A stretch of 64,000 nt of DNA from Flavobacterium pallidum (GCF_003097535.1 NZ_CP029187.1:2294001-2358000); one strand, 5' to 3'; counted from the stretch's first letter, positions 7,629 to 15,817 are shown. Notes: generated by a model from the sequence alone, not told the origin. Numbers and translations are program-made.

Positions 7629-8966
7629 TTAGTTTAGGTTCAGGGATTGTGTTAATTGGCCGGTTGCGTCAAGCAATTCGTAATATTTTAAAACCATATT
7701 CGCTTTCGCATAAGCCTGGTTTATTTTTGCGGTAAGGTCTTCGACATCAGCTTCGAGCAGGTCGTTCGTGTCTGAAAGCCCGTTGTCGTATTTGTCTTTG
7801 ACAATGCGGAAATTCTCCCCGGCCTGATCCACCGCTTCCGAATACACTTTGTTTTGCTTTACGGAAAGGTCGTAGTCTTCCTGCGCTTCAACGATCTGTG
7901 ATTTGATGCGGTCGGTAAGGATGGTTTGCTGGAGTTTCACTTCTTCAGAGCGACTGCGGGCGGCTTTGACGTCTTTACTGTTCTTGAATAGCGAACTCAG
8001 GTTGTATGACAATCCGACACCGATGTTCATCGCATTTTCAACACGGACTACATTTTGAAGGTCGATAAATGCATAACCGCCAACCAGCGACAAGGAAGGA
8101 TAATAATTGCTTTTCGCAACTTTGATATTCGCTTCGGTAGCTTTTTGTTCAAAATCCAAAGCTTCCAGGTCCTTTCTGTTGCTTAATGCTTCAGCTTCGG
8201 ATTTAATGGTTTTGGAGAAAAGATCCGGATCAAGATTGTCCGGGGATACTTCAATCATCGTTTCAGGTGACAGCTTTAACAGGGTGATCAGGTTGTAGTT
8301 AATAATCCTGACGTTTTTTTCGGCATCATCAAGTGAAAGCTGTATCCTTGATTCCTGGAGTTGCGATTTCAGAAGGTCATTGCGCGCGATAATCCCGTTT
8401 TTTTCCATTGCGGTAAAATCGGTAACACGTTGCTGGCTGCTTTTGAGGCTTTCTTTTAACAATTCGACAGACTTCTGTGCCTTATACAACTCAGCATAAT
8501 ACTGCACGACGCGCATTGCGGTTTCTTCCTTCGTATATTGCGCATTCGCTTTTTCGGCTTTATAAAAATTTTCTGAAGCGGTGATGCTGTGCTTCAGTTT
8601 GAATCCAGAAAATATAGGCATATTGGCATTGGCCTGTGCGAGGATCAATTGGTTTACCTTGGGGGAGGAAGCGGGTTCCTCGTTCGGGTCTGTGGATGCT
8701 TCGTTGCTCGATTTCAGCTTTACGTCGGCGTTGGTCAGCCTTAAATATTGCCCCGACAGCTTAAAATCGGGGTAGCGGTTGTTCTTTACCACTCCAAGGT
8801 CATACTCTTTCGTTTGGGCTTTGGCATCGGCTAAAAGCACTTCCTCATTTTTAGTGATCGCCATTTGTACGGCATCGTGCAGCGACAGGCTGGTTTTTTG
8901 TTGCGCATTCGCGGATACAATTCCAAAGAATAGCGGTACGGCAAGTATTAAATTACTGATTTTCAT
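7629..8966 (-). CDS. tolC: TolC-family outer-membrane efflux channel
   Basis: A 445-residue protein with a signal peptide (cleaved after about ANA, residue 21) and the two-fold repeated long-helix architecture of TolC. The second repeat begins near VAKSNYYPSLSLVGGYAF and the final helix ends with YYELLDATGQLTQ, both family hallmarks. It gives the pump its exit duct across the outer membrane. Its start codon lies 14 nt inside the end of the tetR gene, an overlap that implies translational coupling and puts regulator and pump in one mRNA. Confidence 0.93.
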   Translation of the reverse strand: MKISNLILAVPLFFGIVSANAQQKTSLSLHDAVQMAITKNEEVLLADAKAQTKEYDLGVVKNNRYPDFKLSGQYLRLTNADVKLKSSNEASTDPNEEPASSPKVNQLILAQANANMPIFSGFKLKHSITASENFYKAEKANAQYTKEETAMRVVQYYAELYKAQKSVELLKESLKSSQQRVTDFTAMEKNGIIARNDLLKSQLQESRIQLSLDDAEKNVRIINYNLITLLKLSPETMIEVSPDNLDPDLFSKTIKSEAEALSNRKDLEALDFEQKATEANIKVAKSNYYPSLSLVGGYAFIDLQNVVRVENAMNIGVGLSYNLSSLFKNSKDVKAARSRSEEVKLQQTILTDRIKSQIVEAQEDYDLSVKQNKVYSEAVDQAGENFRIVKDKYDNGLSDTNDLLEADVEDLTAKINQAYAKANMVLKYYELLDATGQLTQSLNLN

Positions 8967-9582
8967 GGGTCAATAATGCTTTTATGGTTTGTTTGATGTG
9001 TGCGCTAAGGTCATTTTTGATGTAATCTTCAAAAGCTTCATCGGTGTCCAGGCCGAGCAATTCTTCATACAGCGGACGGTTCATCCGGAAATGGAAATAA
9101 GTCCCGAGGATGGTAGGAGGGATCAGGTAGATATTGACATCGTTACGGAATACGCCTTTTTCCTGCCCGTCGTTGATGATTTCCCTCAGGAATTCGAAAT
9201 TCTTTTTCTTGACTTCGGTAAATGATTTCAGGTTTACTTCACGCTTTTTATTGGACAACTCAAAGTGGACAATCTGGTAAATGCAGCGGTTTTTCTGCAT
9301 ACGTGCGATGTAAAGGTCGATGAGCTTGTCCAGTTTCTGCATCGGGTTGATGGGCTCTTTTGTCAGGTTTTCCAACTGGATCTTAAGATCCGAAATCCGG
9401 GAAATGATCAGCGCTTCGAGCATTTTTTCCTTCGAACCGAAATAATACGAAACCATCGCGATGTTGATTTTTGCCACTTTCACTATATCCCTTACCGAAG
9501 TGCCGTCAAAACCTTTTTCTGCAAAAAGCTGTTCAGCGACTTGGAGGATATGCATTTGTTTATCATTGAAATCTGTCGTCAT
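8953..9582 (-). CDS. TetR/AcrR-family repressor of the efflux operon
   Basis: A 209-residue regulator. The N-terminal helix-turn-helix spans about residues 10-57 (LFAEKGFDGTSVRDIVKVAKINIAMVSYYFGSKEKMLEALI); the rest is the helical ligand and dimer domain. As first gene of the operon, with a 22-bp palindrome over its own promoter, it most likely represses the whole tetR-tolC-emrA-emrB unit until a pump substrate binds. This autoregulatory design is common in the family; the inducer is unknown. Confidence 0.92.
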   Translation of the reverse strand: MTTDFNDKQMHILQVAEQLFAEKGFDGTSVRDIVKVAKINIAMVSYYFGSKEKMLEALIISRISDLKIQLENLTKEPINPMQKLDKLIDLYIARMQKNRCIYQIVHFELSNKKREVNLKSFTEVKKKNFEFLREIINDGQEKGVFRNDVNIYLIPPTILGTYFHFRMNRPLYEELLGLDTDEAFEDYIKNDLSAHIKQTIKALLTHENQ

Positions 9583-9606
9583 TTTCTCTTGCTAAAAATT
9601 CGGTTA

Positions 9607-9638
9607 CAAAATTAAACAATTGTTTAATTTAAACGTTT
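9607..9638 (-). promoter_or_regulatory. tetR operon -7 box embedded in a 22-bp palindromic operator
   Basis: The minus strand reads TAATTTTG at 9614-9607, a match to the Bacteroidetes -7 consensus TAnnTTTG, 25 nt before the tetR start. It lies in the edge of a perfect 22-bp palindrome at 9609-9630 (core TTAAACAATTGTTTAA). A second short palindrome AAACGTTT follows at 9631-9638. A repressor bound here would block RNA polymerase. A clear -33 box is not visible. Confidence 0.65.
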
Positions 9639-9819
9639 GTTTGAAAATTTATTAACGATTTTTTAACAAATATTACATGTGCGGGTTGAAGTGTTACAGC
9701 AGTGAATTCGGCCGTTTTGAATGCGATAGAATAAATCTATATTCATAAATTAAGTAATTAATATTCAATAATTTAGATTTATTTATATAAACTAAAATAT
9801 TGAATTTGATTAAATGGTA

Positions 9820-10386
9820 TTATGATTTTAGCCAGTTTTTCAAAAGAAATTTTCCATCAGGAGTGAGGATACTTTCGGGATGGAACTGTACGCCTTTCAA
9901 ATCGAAAATGCGATGCCTGAGGGACATGATTTCTCCATTTTCATCGACGGAAGTGGCTTCAAGTATTTCGGGCAAATCCTTATTTACGGTCCAGGAATGA
10001 TATCGTCCCACTTCCATTTTGCTGCCGATATTCTGGAATAAAGATTCATCCTGAGCAATAATGTTGATTGTTGTGGAAACACCGTGGTACACTTTTTCAA
10101 GATTGATAAGGCTGCCGCCAAAAACTTCGGCGATGGCCTGCTGGCCCAGACAGATGCCAAGGATGCTTTTCGTTGCCGCATACGTGCGGATGACCTCCAG
10201 GAGCAAGCCCGATTCAGATGGAAGTCCGGGGCCGGGCGACAATACGATTTTATTGAAAGCGGCGACTTCCTCCAGCTCAAACTCATCATTTCGCCATACA
10301 GTGACTTCAGCGCCAAGATCTTCAAGGTAATGGCTCAGGTTGAAGGTAAAGCTGTCGTAATTGTCGATGAGGAGGACTTTTTTCAT
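9820..10386 (-). CDS. pabA: Class I glutamine amidotransferase: aminodeoxychorismate/anthranilate synthase component II
   Basis: A 188-residue amidotransferase. The N-terminus MKKVLLIDNYDSFTFNL, the LSPGPG oxyanion region, the nucleophile Cys in GICLGQQAIAEVFGG, and the His-Glu of VQFHPES are all present, so it should release ammonia from glutamine for a chorismate-amination partner. It stands alone, away from other trp genes, so the folate-branch role (PabA) is more likely than TrpG, or it may serve both. The partner subunit is not in this window. Confidence 0.8.
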   Translation of the reverse strand: MKKVLLIDNYDSFTFNLSHYLEDLGAEVTVWRNDEFELEEVAAFNKIVLSPGPGLPSESGLLLEVIRTYAATKSILGICLGQQAIAEVFGGSLINLEKVYHGVSTTINIIAQDESLFQNIGSKMEVGRYHSWTVNKDLPEILEATSVDENGEIMSLRHRIFDLKGVQFHPESILTPDGKFLLKNWLKS

Positions 10387-10416
10387 AGTGTACAGTCGCA
10401 GTGTTCAGTTGTTGCG

Positions 10417-10424
10417 CAAAATTA
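10417..10424 (-). promoter_or_regulatory. Possible -7 box for pabA
   Basis: The minus strand reads TAATTTTG, matching TAnnTTTG, 31 nt before the pabA start codon. No convincing TTG/TTTG element is seen 17-23 nt further upstream. Confidence 0.35.
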
Positions 10425-10460
10425 CTGTTTAATGCAGGAAATACGAAATTTATATCCGAT

Positions 10461-10546
10461 GCGCGATTGCGTGAGGGATCGAAGCGGAAATCCTTTTTTC
10501 CTGAAGCGCAGCGAAAGTAAAAAGATTGAAGCGCAGCGCCCGACGG
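10461..10546 (+). repeat. Dispersed intergenic hairpin element, copy 1
   Basis: The block starts GCGTGAGGGATCGAAGCGG at 10469, passes through ATCCTTTTTT, and returns with AAAAAGATTGAAGCGCAGCG and GCCCGACGG. A second copy with the same conserved ends lies inverted at 36291-36366. From memory, elements with this GGGAT...GCCCGAC frame are frequent between genes in Flavobacteria and may correspond to a known structured-RNA motif such as Flavo-1; I cannot confirm that here. It lies upstream of pabA and downstream of yceI. Confidence 0.6.
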
Positions 10547-10600
10547 CGGTTGCTGCTAAACGTGACTGCGACTGTAGACGTTCCAGCCGCCGGCACGCCC

Positions 10601-10633
10601 AAAAAAAAGCCCCGACGAAAACGCCGGGGCTTT
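10601..10633 (-). terminator. Intrinsic terminator downstream of yceI
   Basis: On the minus strand AAAGCCCCG (10633-10625) pairs with CGGGGCTTT (10614-10606) around a 10-nt loop, then runs into a T-tract. The symmetric A/T flanks would also allow termination from the other side. It lies 20 nt past the YceI stop. Confidence 0.85.
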
Positions 10634-10653
10634 ATATTGCAATTTTTCCCTTA

Positions 10654-11223
10654 TTAGAAGTTGAGTGCTACGCTCAATTCGAATTCATCGTTGATTACAG
10701 CGTCACCCAAACCTGAGAAAATACTTCCTGATTTGTATTCGATGCCATATTTAGTGCGGTCCACTTTGAATTCAGTGCTTGCTTTTTTGCCCATTACCAC
10801 GATGTCAAAAGTTACCGGCTTGGTGATGCCTTTGATGGTAAGATCGGCAGTTACGGCATAGCTATTGCCTTTTTTTGGAGTCACGGTCTTGAATTTCAGG
10901 GAAGCCGTCGGGAATTTAGCCGTTCCGAAGAAATCGTCAGCTTTAAGGTGTCCTTCCAGTTTCTCTTTTCCTTCACCCGCTTTAAGGTCGGTTACCGCGA
11001 TGGAGTTCATGTCGACCGTAAAAGCACCACCTGTAAGTTTGCCACTTTTGAATTCCAAAGCACCATCCTTAAGGTTTACTGTACCTGAATGCTGTCCTGT
11101 TACTTTCTTACCAACCCATGAGATCTGGCTGGTTTTAGTGTCCACTTTTTTAGTCTGTGCGTTGACTGATGTTGCGCCTAAGGCAATCATGAATGCGATA
11201 GCAATTGTTTTGAAATTTTTCAT
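10654..11223 (-). CDS. YceI-family polyisoprenoid-binding-like periplasmic protein
   Basis: A 189-residue secreted protein with a cleavable signal (about 1-22, ending SVNA) and the lipocalin-like YceI fold throughout: SQISWVGKKVTGQHSGTV near the start, the LKADDFF box, and DLTIKGITKPVTFDI in the second half. Family members bind long isoprenoid lipids such as ubiquinone- or octaprenyl-phosphate-like molecules. It is downstream of a MarR regulator gene (45-nt gap, same strand), an arrangement seen repeatedly in Bacteroidetes, so the regulator probably controls it. Confidence 0.92.
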   Translation of the reverse strand: MKNFKTIAIAFMIALGATSVNAQTKKVDTKTSQISWVGKKVTGQHSGTVNLKDGALEFKSGKLTGGAFTVDMNSIAVTDLKAGEGKEKLEGHLKADDFFGTAKFPTASLKFKTVTPKKGNSYAVTADLTIKGITKPVTFDIVVMGKKASTEFKVDRTKYGIEYKSGSIFSGLGDAVINDEFELSVALNF

Positions 11224-11268
11224 TGTAATTAAATTAGTTATTGTTTAAAATTGATAAAAGATTTGTGT

Positions 11269-11736
11269 TTAAAAGGCCGGATCGGTATTGCGGAATTTTT
11301 CGAGAAGTAAATTCAGCTGTACCAATTCTTCCTGTGTCATATTGCTTGTAAAGTTTTTTTCGTGGTTTTCAATGCGTGGGTCCAGTTCTTCGAGGAGTGA
11401 AAGCCCTTTCTCTGTAATGGCCACTTCCATTTTACGGCGGTTATTCGGGCAGACTTCGCGTGTTACAAGGCCTTTGAGCAATAATTTGTCGACAAGCCTG
11501 GTGGTGTTGCTGGTTTTGGCAAGCATGCGCTCTTGTATCAGGAACATGTTTGCAGGGCATCCTTTCTGGCCGCGCAGGATTCGCAATACATTGAATTGCT
11601 CTACCGAAATTTCGAAAGGTTTTAATATTTCAGTAAACTTTTCGGAAACGACATTTTGAGTGTATAAAATATTCAAAACCACCTTTTTATGTAAAGGTAA
11701 GGCTGATTTTGATTTGATAACTTCTTCAATTGTCAT
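11269..11736 (-). CDS. MarR-family transcriptional regulator
   Basis: A 155-residue winged-helix regulator: dimerisation helices at both ends, the recognition region NMFLIQERMLAKTSNTTRLVDKLLLKGLVTRE, and the wing with NNRRKMEVAITEKG. It is first in a two-gene unit with yceI and diverges from a thiol-redox group. Two copies of an inverted repeat with the same half-site lie directly upstream, which points to autoregulation and possible control of the divergent genes. Ligand unknown. Confidence 0.92.
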   Translation of the reverse strand: MTIEEVIKSKSALPLHKKVVLNILYTQNVVSEKFTEILKPFEISVEQFNVLRILRGQKGCPANMFLIQERMLAKTSNTTRLVDKLLLKGLVTREVCPNNRRKMEVAITEKGLSLLEELDPRIENHEKNFTSNMTQEELVQLNLLLEKFRNTDPAF

Positions 11737-11751
11737 AATTGTAGCAACAAT

Positions 11752-11800
11752 ATTTGTAGGTACAAATGTATGTTATTTTAATTCATTTGTATATACAACT
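11752..11800 (-). promoter_or_regulatory. Paired MarR-type operators with overlapping -7 box
   Basis: Two inverted repeats share one half-site: ATTTGTA-GG-TACAAAT at 11752-11767 (perfect) and ATTTGTA-TA-TACAACT at 11785-11800 (two mismatches). The minus strand also reads TACATTTG at 11770-11763, matching TAnnTTTG, so the first operator overlaps the marR -7 box. A TTG on the minus strand is at 11798-11796, 25 nt from it, slightly long. The sites lie in the shared gap between marR and the divergent TlpA-like gene. Confidence 0.7.
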
Positions 11801-11874
11801 GTGTATTAAATTTTTGTTAAATGAAATTTGCACCAATAAAGATTGGGTACTTTTATGTTCCTGAAAAAAAAAGG

Positions 11875-12405
11875 ATGGCGAAAATCGTTTTATTTTGTCT
11901 GGTGTTGGTGCAGCTGGCGGTTGTTTCGGAACGGCAGCATACGGCTTTAGAACCCAAACCTTTGAAGATTTATGAAAAGGATGGGGTCAGGGTTCCCGCG
12001 TATGATTTTAAATCACTTGAGTATTTCCTGAATAAAAAGAACGATACTACTTATGTGGTGAATTTCTGGGCAACATGGTGTGCGCCCTGTGTGGCTGAAT
12101 TACCTCATTTCGAAAAATTGAATGCGCTTTACAAGAACCGGAAAGTGAAAGTATTGCTCGTCAGCCTGGATATGCGGAAAAAAATTGAAAGCAACCTGAT
12201 TCCGTTTATTAAAAGAAAAAACCTGAAATCGGACGTGATCTTTCTCGATGACCTGAATGCCAACGAGTGGATCGGCAAGGTAGATGCCGGTTGGTCCGGC
12301 GCGATTCCAGCCACTGTAATCTTTAACAAAACAGAAAGAAAATTTTACGAGCAAAGCTTTACATTTGACGCTTTGGAAAATGAATTGAAACAAATTATAA
12401 GATGA
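11875..12405 (+). CDS. TlpA-like thioredoxin-fold disulfide reductase
   Basis: A 176-residue protein with a signal-like hydrophobic N-terminus and a thioredoxin fold with active site Trp-Cys69-Ala-Pro-Cys72 (FWATWCAPCVAEL). The Pro-containing AIPATVIF loop is the cis-Pro region. It likely reduces disulfides in the cell envelope. An upstream ATG at 11821 is possible; I prefer 11875 because it puts the hydrophobic segment at the N-terminus and follows an A-rich stretch. It overlaps the next thioredoxin-like gene by 4 nt (ATGA), so they are one operon. Confidence 0.87.
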   Translation: MAKIVLFCLVLVQLAVVSERQHTALEPKPLKIYEKDGVRVPAYDFKSLEYFLNKKNDTTYVVNFWATWCAPCVAELPHFEKLNALYKNRKVKVLLVSLDMRKKIESNLIPFIKRKNLKSDVIFLDDLNANEWIGKVDAGWSGAIPATVIFNKTERKFYEQSFTFDALENELKQIIR

Positions 12406-13025
12406 TTATTATGAACAGATTGACAATGCTCGTGCTTGCTGTTATTGTAACTGCAGCCAGTGCTTTTACGGGAAAGAGAACAATTGGCGGCGGTTATAAG
12501 GTAGGTGATACTGCAGCTGATTTCAGCCTGAAGAATGTAGATGATAAAATGGTCTCTTTGAAGGATTTCAAATCTGCGAAAGGCTTTATAATTATTTTCA
12601 CCTGCAACCATTGCCCATTTTCGCAGGCTTATGAAGACCGCATCATCGCTTTGGACAAAAAGTATAGTGGGAAAGGTTATCCGGTGATTGCCATCAACCC
12701 CAACAATCCGGCCAAACAAAAGGACGATAGTTTTGAGCTGATGAAAGTCAGGGCTGCAGAGAAAGGTTTTACATTCCCGTATTTATTTGATGAAGGGCAG
12801 AAAATCTACCCACAATATGGTGCCACAAAAACCCCGCATGTATATGTTTTGCAGAAAGAAGGCAAGGCTTGTGTAGTAAAGTACATGGGCGCGATCGATG
12901 ATAATTATGAAGATGAATCGGCCGTAAAACAAAAGTATGTCGAAAACGCCGTCGATGCATTGCTCAGCAAAAAAGAGATTACTGTAAAGGAAACCAAAGC
13001 CATCGGTTGTTCCATCAAAGCATAA
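12402..13025 (+). CDS. Thioredoxin/redoxin-family protein
   Basis: A 207-residue exported protein (hydrophobic 5-21, cleavage near SAFTG). The AhpC/TSA-like redoxin fold carries KVGDTAADFSLKNVDDKMVSL and the active motif Cys68-Asn-His-Cys71 (FTCNHCPFSQAYEDR). The cis-Pro is in TKTPHVYV. This CNHC branch is a recognised Bacteroidetes type annotated as thioredoxin family protein. It overlaps the TlpA-like gene by 4 nt and is followed by rhodanese and DUF2892 genes, suggesting a shared role in handling envelope thiols or sulfane sulfur. Confidence 0.88.
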   Translation: MIIMNRLTMLVLAVIVTAASAFTGKRTIGGGYKVGDTAADFSLKNVDDKMVSLKDFKSAKGFIIIFTCNHCPFSQAYEDRIIALDKKYSGKGYPVIAINPNNPAKQKDDSFELMKVRAAEKGFTFPYLFDEGQKIYPQYGATKTPHVYVLQKEGKACVVKYMGAIDDNYEDESAVKQKYVENAVDALLSKKEITVKETKAIGCSIKA

Positions 13026-13042
13026 GCAATTAAAATATCCAT

Positions 13043-13354
13043 ATGAATTTATCACAACAGGAATGGGCTTCGCAACTTGAAGCCGATTCGAATGCCGTCA
13101 TCCTCGACGTCAGGACCGAAGATGAATGTAATGAAGGCATTATCCCAAACGCCATCATGATCGACATTTATAAAGGACAGGGCTTCATCTATGAACTTGA
13201 AGCTTTGGACAAATCAAAAAATTATTATGTCTATTGCAAAGCCGGCGGAAGAAGTGGCCAGGCATGTGATATTATGGGCCAAATGGGCTTTCAGAACACC
13301 TATAATCTCGTTGGTGGATTTATGCAATGGCAGGGCGAAACGAAACTCCCTTAA
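13043..13354 (+). CDS. Rhodanese-like domain protein
   Basis: A 103-residue single rhodanese domain without signal peptide. The active-site loop is Cys65-Lys-Ala-Gly-Gly-Arg-Ser, preceded by YYVYC, and the domain start VILDVRTEDECNEGIIPNA is typical. It should carry sulfane sulfur as a cysteine persulfide in the cytoplasm. Starts 17 nt after the redoxin gene and is likely part of the same transcript. Confidence 0.9.
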   Translation: MNLSQQEWASQLEADSNAVILDVRTEDECNEGIIPNAIMIDIYKGQGFIYELEALDKSKNYYVYCKAGGRSGQACDIMGQMGFQNTYNLVGGFMQWQGETKLP

Positions 13355-13459
13355 GTTAACTTTCTGATAATAAATAAATTTTTTTGTTTGTACTAAAATT
13401 TTGTTAATTTAGCCTTTGTAGAGATAATTCTACAAAGCCATGTAATTAAACACACAAAC

Positions 13460-13681
13460 ATGAAAAAAAATGTCGGTAAATCTGACATGATTGTCAGGTT
13501 TATTTTGGGAGCAATCCTGCTCGTATTGTCTTTTACGGATATCAGTCCGGATGAATTATTGGATAACCTGCTTGTCGTGGCAGGAGTTTATTTGTTCTTG
13601 ACCGGGTTGATAAGATATTGCCTTATCTACTTTTTCCTCGGCTTGAGCAGTTATTCGAAGGGAAAGACCAAAATGTATTAA
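13460..13681 (+). CDS. DUF2892 (YgaP-type) small membrane protein
   Basis: A 73-residue protein with two membrane segments (about 11-27 and 34-62), starting KKNVGKSDMIVRFILGAILL, a DUF2892 hallmark, and ending with a short basic tail. In other bacteria this domain is often fused to rhodanese (YgaP), so its position 105 nt after a rhodanese gene fits a functional pairing encoded as two proteins. A strong terminator begins at its stop codon. Confidence 0.85.
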   Translation: MKKNVGKSDMIVRFILGAILLVLSFTDISPDELLDNLLVVAGVYLFLTGLIRYCLIYFFLGLSSYSKGKTKMY

Positions 13682-13707
13682 TACCGCTTCAGGGCGGTAT
13701 TTTTTTT
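13681..13707 (+). terminator. Intrinsic terminator after DUF2892 gene
   Basis: ATACCGC (13681-13687) pairs with GCGGTAT around a TTCAGG loop and is followed by a run of T. It closes the redox gene group. Confidence 0.9.
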
Positions 13708-13802
13708 GAAAGATATTTAACGGTTGTTCACATGAAGAAGTGGTTTGCGATTTTTATTTTTATAGAATTGAATCCGATCCTCAAATTACTTATTCCATCC
13801 AC

Positions 13803-15059
13803 ATGTCTGAACGAATCCGTGAAAAACTGCAAATCCTGGCCGACGCCGCAAAATATGACGTATCGTGCTCTTCCAGCGGAAGCAATCGTAAAAACACAAA
13901 CAAAGGTTTAGGCGATGCGAGCAGCTCAGGAATTTGCCATACATACACCGAAGACGGACGCTGTGTCTCCCTGCTTAAAATCCTGCTGACAAACCATTGT
14001 ATTTTCGATTGTGCGTTTTGTGTTTCCAGAAAAAGCAACGATGTAAAACGCGCCGCTTTCACTGTGGATGAAGTTGTCGAACTGACTATGAGCTTTTACA
14101 GGCGCAATTACATAGAAGGTTTGTTCCTGAGTTCCGGAATTTTTAAAAATGCCGATTATACCATGGAACGTTTGGTGCGTATTGCCAAAAAGCTCCGGCT
14201 TGAAAACAATTTTAACGGCTACATTCACCTGAAAACCATTCCCGGCGCAAGTCAGGAATTGTTGACAGAAGCGGGCCTGTACGCCGATCGTATGAGCATA
14301 AACCTCGAAATGCCTACTGAATCCGGGCTCAAATTACTGGCACCCGATAAATCACATGACGATGTAAAGAAGCCATTGGGTTTTATCAAAGACAGCATCA
14401 TAGCGCTGAAGGATGAAAAAAAACTGATCCGCAGCACACCAAAGTTTGTACCTGCCGGGCAAAGTACGCAAATGGTCATCGGCGCCACACCTGAAACCGA
14501 CATGGAAATCATGTACAGCGCCAATGAGTATTATAAAAATTATGATCTAAAGCGCGTGTATTACTCGGGTTACATCCCGATTAGTTATGATACAAGGATG
14601 CCAGTGATCGGTAGCCAACCACCGCTTTTACGTGAAAACCGACTCTACCAGACGGATTGGCTGATGCGTTTTTATGGCTTTGACGTACAAGAAATCCTAA
14701 ACGAGAAAAATCCGCATCTTGATGTGGATATCGACCCGAAATTAAGCTGGGCGTTGCGTAATATGGAATCTTTCCCCATCGACATCAACACAGCCGATTA
14801 TCAAATGATTCTGCGTGTACCGGGAATTGGGGTGGGATCGGCAAAAAAAATCGTAATGGCGAGGAAATTCGGCAGATTGCGTTCCGATCAGCTCAGGCAA
14901 ATGGGCATTGCATACAACCGTGCCCGGTATTTCATCCGTTGTGCAGACAGCATTTTTCAATTGAATGAACCCGATGGTTTTGTCGTAAAACAAAGAATCC
15001 TCGCGGAAAGCAACAGCAAATATTTAAAGATCCCTCAAAACCAACTTACGCTTTTCTAA
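13803..15059 (+). CDS. Putative DNA modification/repair radical SAM protein (TIGR03916 type)
   Basis: A 418-residue radical SAM enzyme. The 4Fe-4S motif is Cys66-x3-Cys70-x2-Cys73 (NHCIFDCAFC), preceded by GICHTYTEDGRCVSLLKILLTN, which is characteristic of this family. The C-terminal part has a helix-hairpin-helix (INTADYQMILRVPGIGVGSAKKIV, about 325-350), implying DNA contact. Start at 13803 because the family begins MxERIREKLxILADAAKYDVSCSSSG; the frame is open further left. Its stop codon overlaps the ATG of the next gene by one base. The chemical reaction is not established. Confidence 0.9.
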   Translation: MSERIREKLQILADAAKYDVSCSSSGSNRKNTNKGLGDASSSGICHTYTEDGRCVSLLKILLTNHCIFDCAFCVSRKSNDVKRAAFTVDEVVELTMSFYRRNYIEGLFLSSGIFKNADYTMERLVRIAKKLRLENNFNGYIHLKTIPGASQELLTEAGLYADRMSINLEMPTESGLKLLAPDKSHDDVKKPLGFIKDSIIALKDEKKLIRSTPKFVPAGQSTQMVIGATPETDMEIMYSANEYYKNYDLKRVYYSGYIPISYDTRMPVIGSQPPLLRENRLYQTDWLMRFYGFDVQEILNEKNPHLDVDIDPKLSWALRNMESFPIDINTADYQMILRVPGIGVGSAKKIVMARKFGRLRSDQLRQMGIAYNRARYFIRCADSIFQLNEPDGFVVKQRILAESNSKYLKIPQNQLTLF

Positions 15060-15817
15060 TGACGGTTTTTGTTTTTGATGGCAGCCTTGAAGGATTGCTA
15101 ACGGGTGTTTTTGAATTTTATGAAACCAGGCCCGTTGCTGTCAGAGTCGTATCTGAATCCCATTACCAACCTGGCTTATTGGAAGAATATGTTGAAATCA
15201 TCAGCAATGAAGAAAAAGCGAACAGGGTTTGGAATGGGCTGAAAAAGAAAATCAGCCCGGACTGGCAGCTCCGCTTTTACAAATCATACCTTTCTGAATC
15301 GCCTGAAATGGTGCAGCATTTGTTTGATTTCTGCAGATATATCTTTGACAACCCGAAAGGAGCTGAGCAAAATTATGGGCATCCTTCGGTGATGGCCATT
15401 TCAAAAATGGACCGCAGCGTGAACCGTGAAAAGCATCGCATGAAAGCTTTTATCCGCTTTCAGGAAACTACCGATGGGATATTTTACGCGCCAGTCGAGC
15501 CAGACTTCAATGTGTTGCCGCTGATCAGCAATTTCTTCAAAAACCGTTATGCAGACCAGCCCTGGATCATTTATGACCTCAGGCGGCATTATGGATTGTA
15601 TTATGATCTGAATTCCGTTTCAGAAATCAGGATGGAATATGTTCCTGAAATCCGTAAAGCTTCAGAAAACGGGCTTTTGCATGATAAAGAAAACCTGTAT
15701 TCCGTTTTATGGCAGGACTATTTTAAAAGCACAAACATTCCCGCGCGCAAAAATATGAAACTCCACCTGCAACACGTCCCAAAACGCTACTGGAAATACC
15801 TTACGGAGAAACAGTGA
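15059..15817 (+). CDS. TIGR03915-family putative DNA-metabolism protein (DUF4130-type)
   Basis: A 252-residue protein that matches the usual partner of the radical SAM protein: start MTVFVFDGSLEGLLTGVFEFYE, middle FCRYIFDNPKGAEQNYGHPSVMAISKMDRSVNREKHRMKAFIRF, and end LQHVPKRYWKYLTEK. In many bacteria it is fused to a uracil-DNA-glycosylase-like domain; here it ends without one, as is usual in Bacteroidetes. The TAATG overlap with the previous gene implies coupled synthesis. A DNA repair or modification role is inferred only from the genomic link. Confidence 0.88.
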   Translation: MTVFVFDGSLEGLLTGVFEFYETRPVAVRVVSESHYQPGLLEEYVEIISNEEKANRVWNGLKKKISPDWQLRFYKSYLSESPEMVQHLFDFCRYIFDNPKGAEQNYGHPSVMAISKMDRSVNREKHRMKAFIRFQETTDGIFYAPVEPDFNVLPLISNFFKNRYADQPWIIYDLRRHYGLYYDLNSVSEIRMEYVPEIRKASENGLLHDKENLYSVLWQDYFKSTNIPARKNMKLHLQHVPKRYWKYLTEKQ

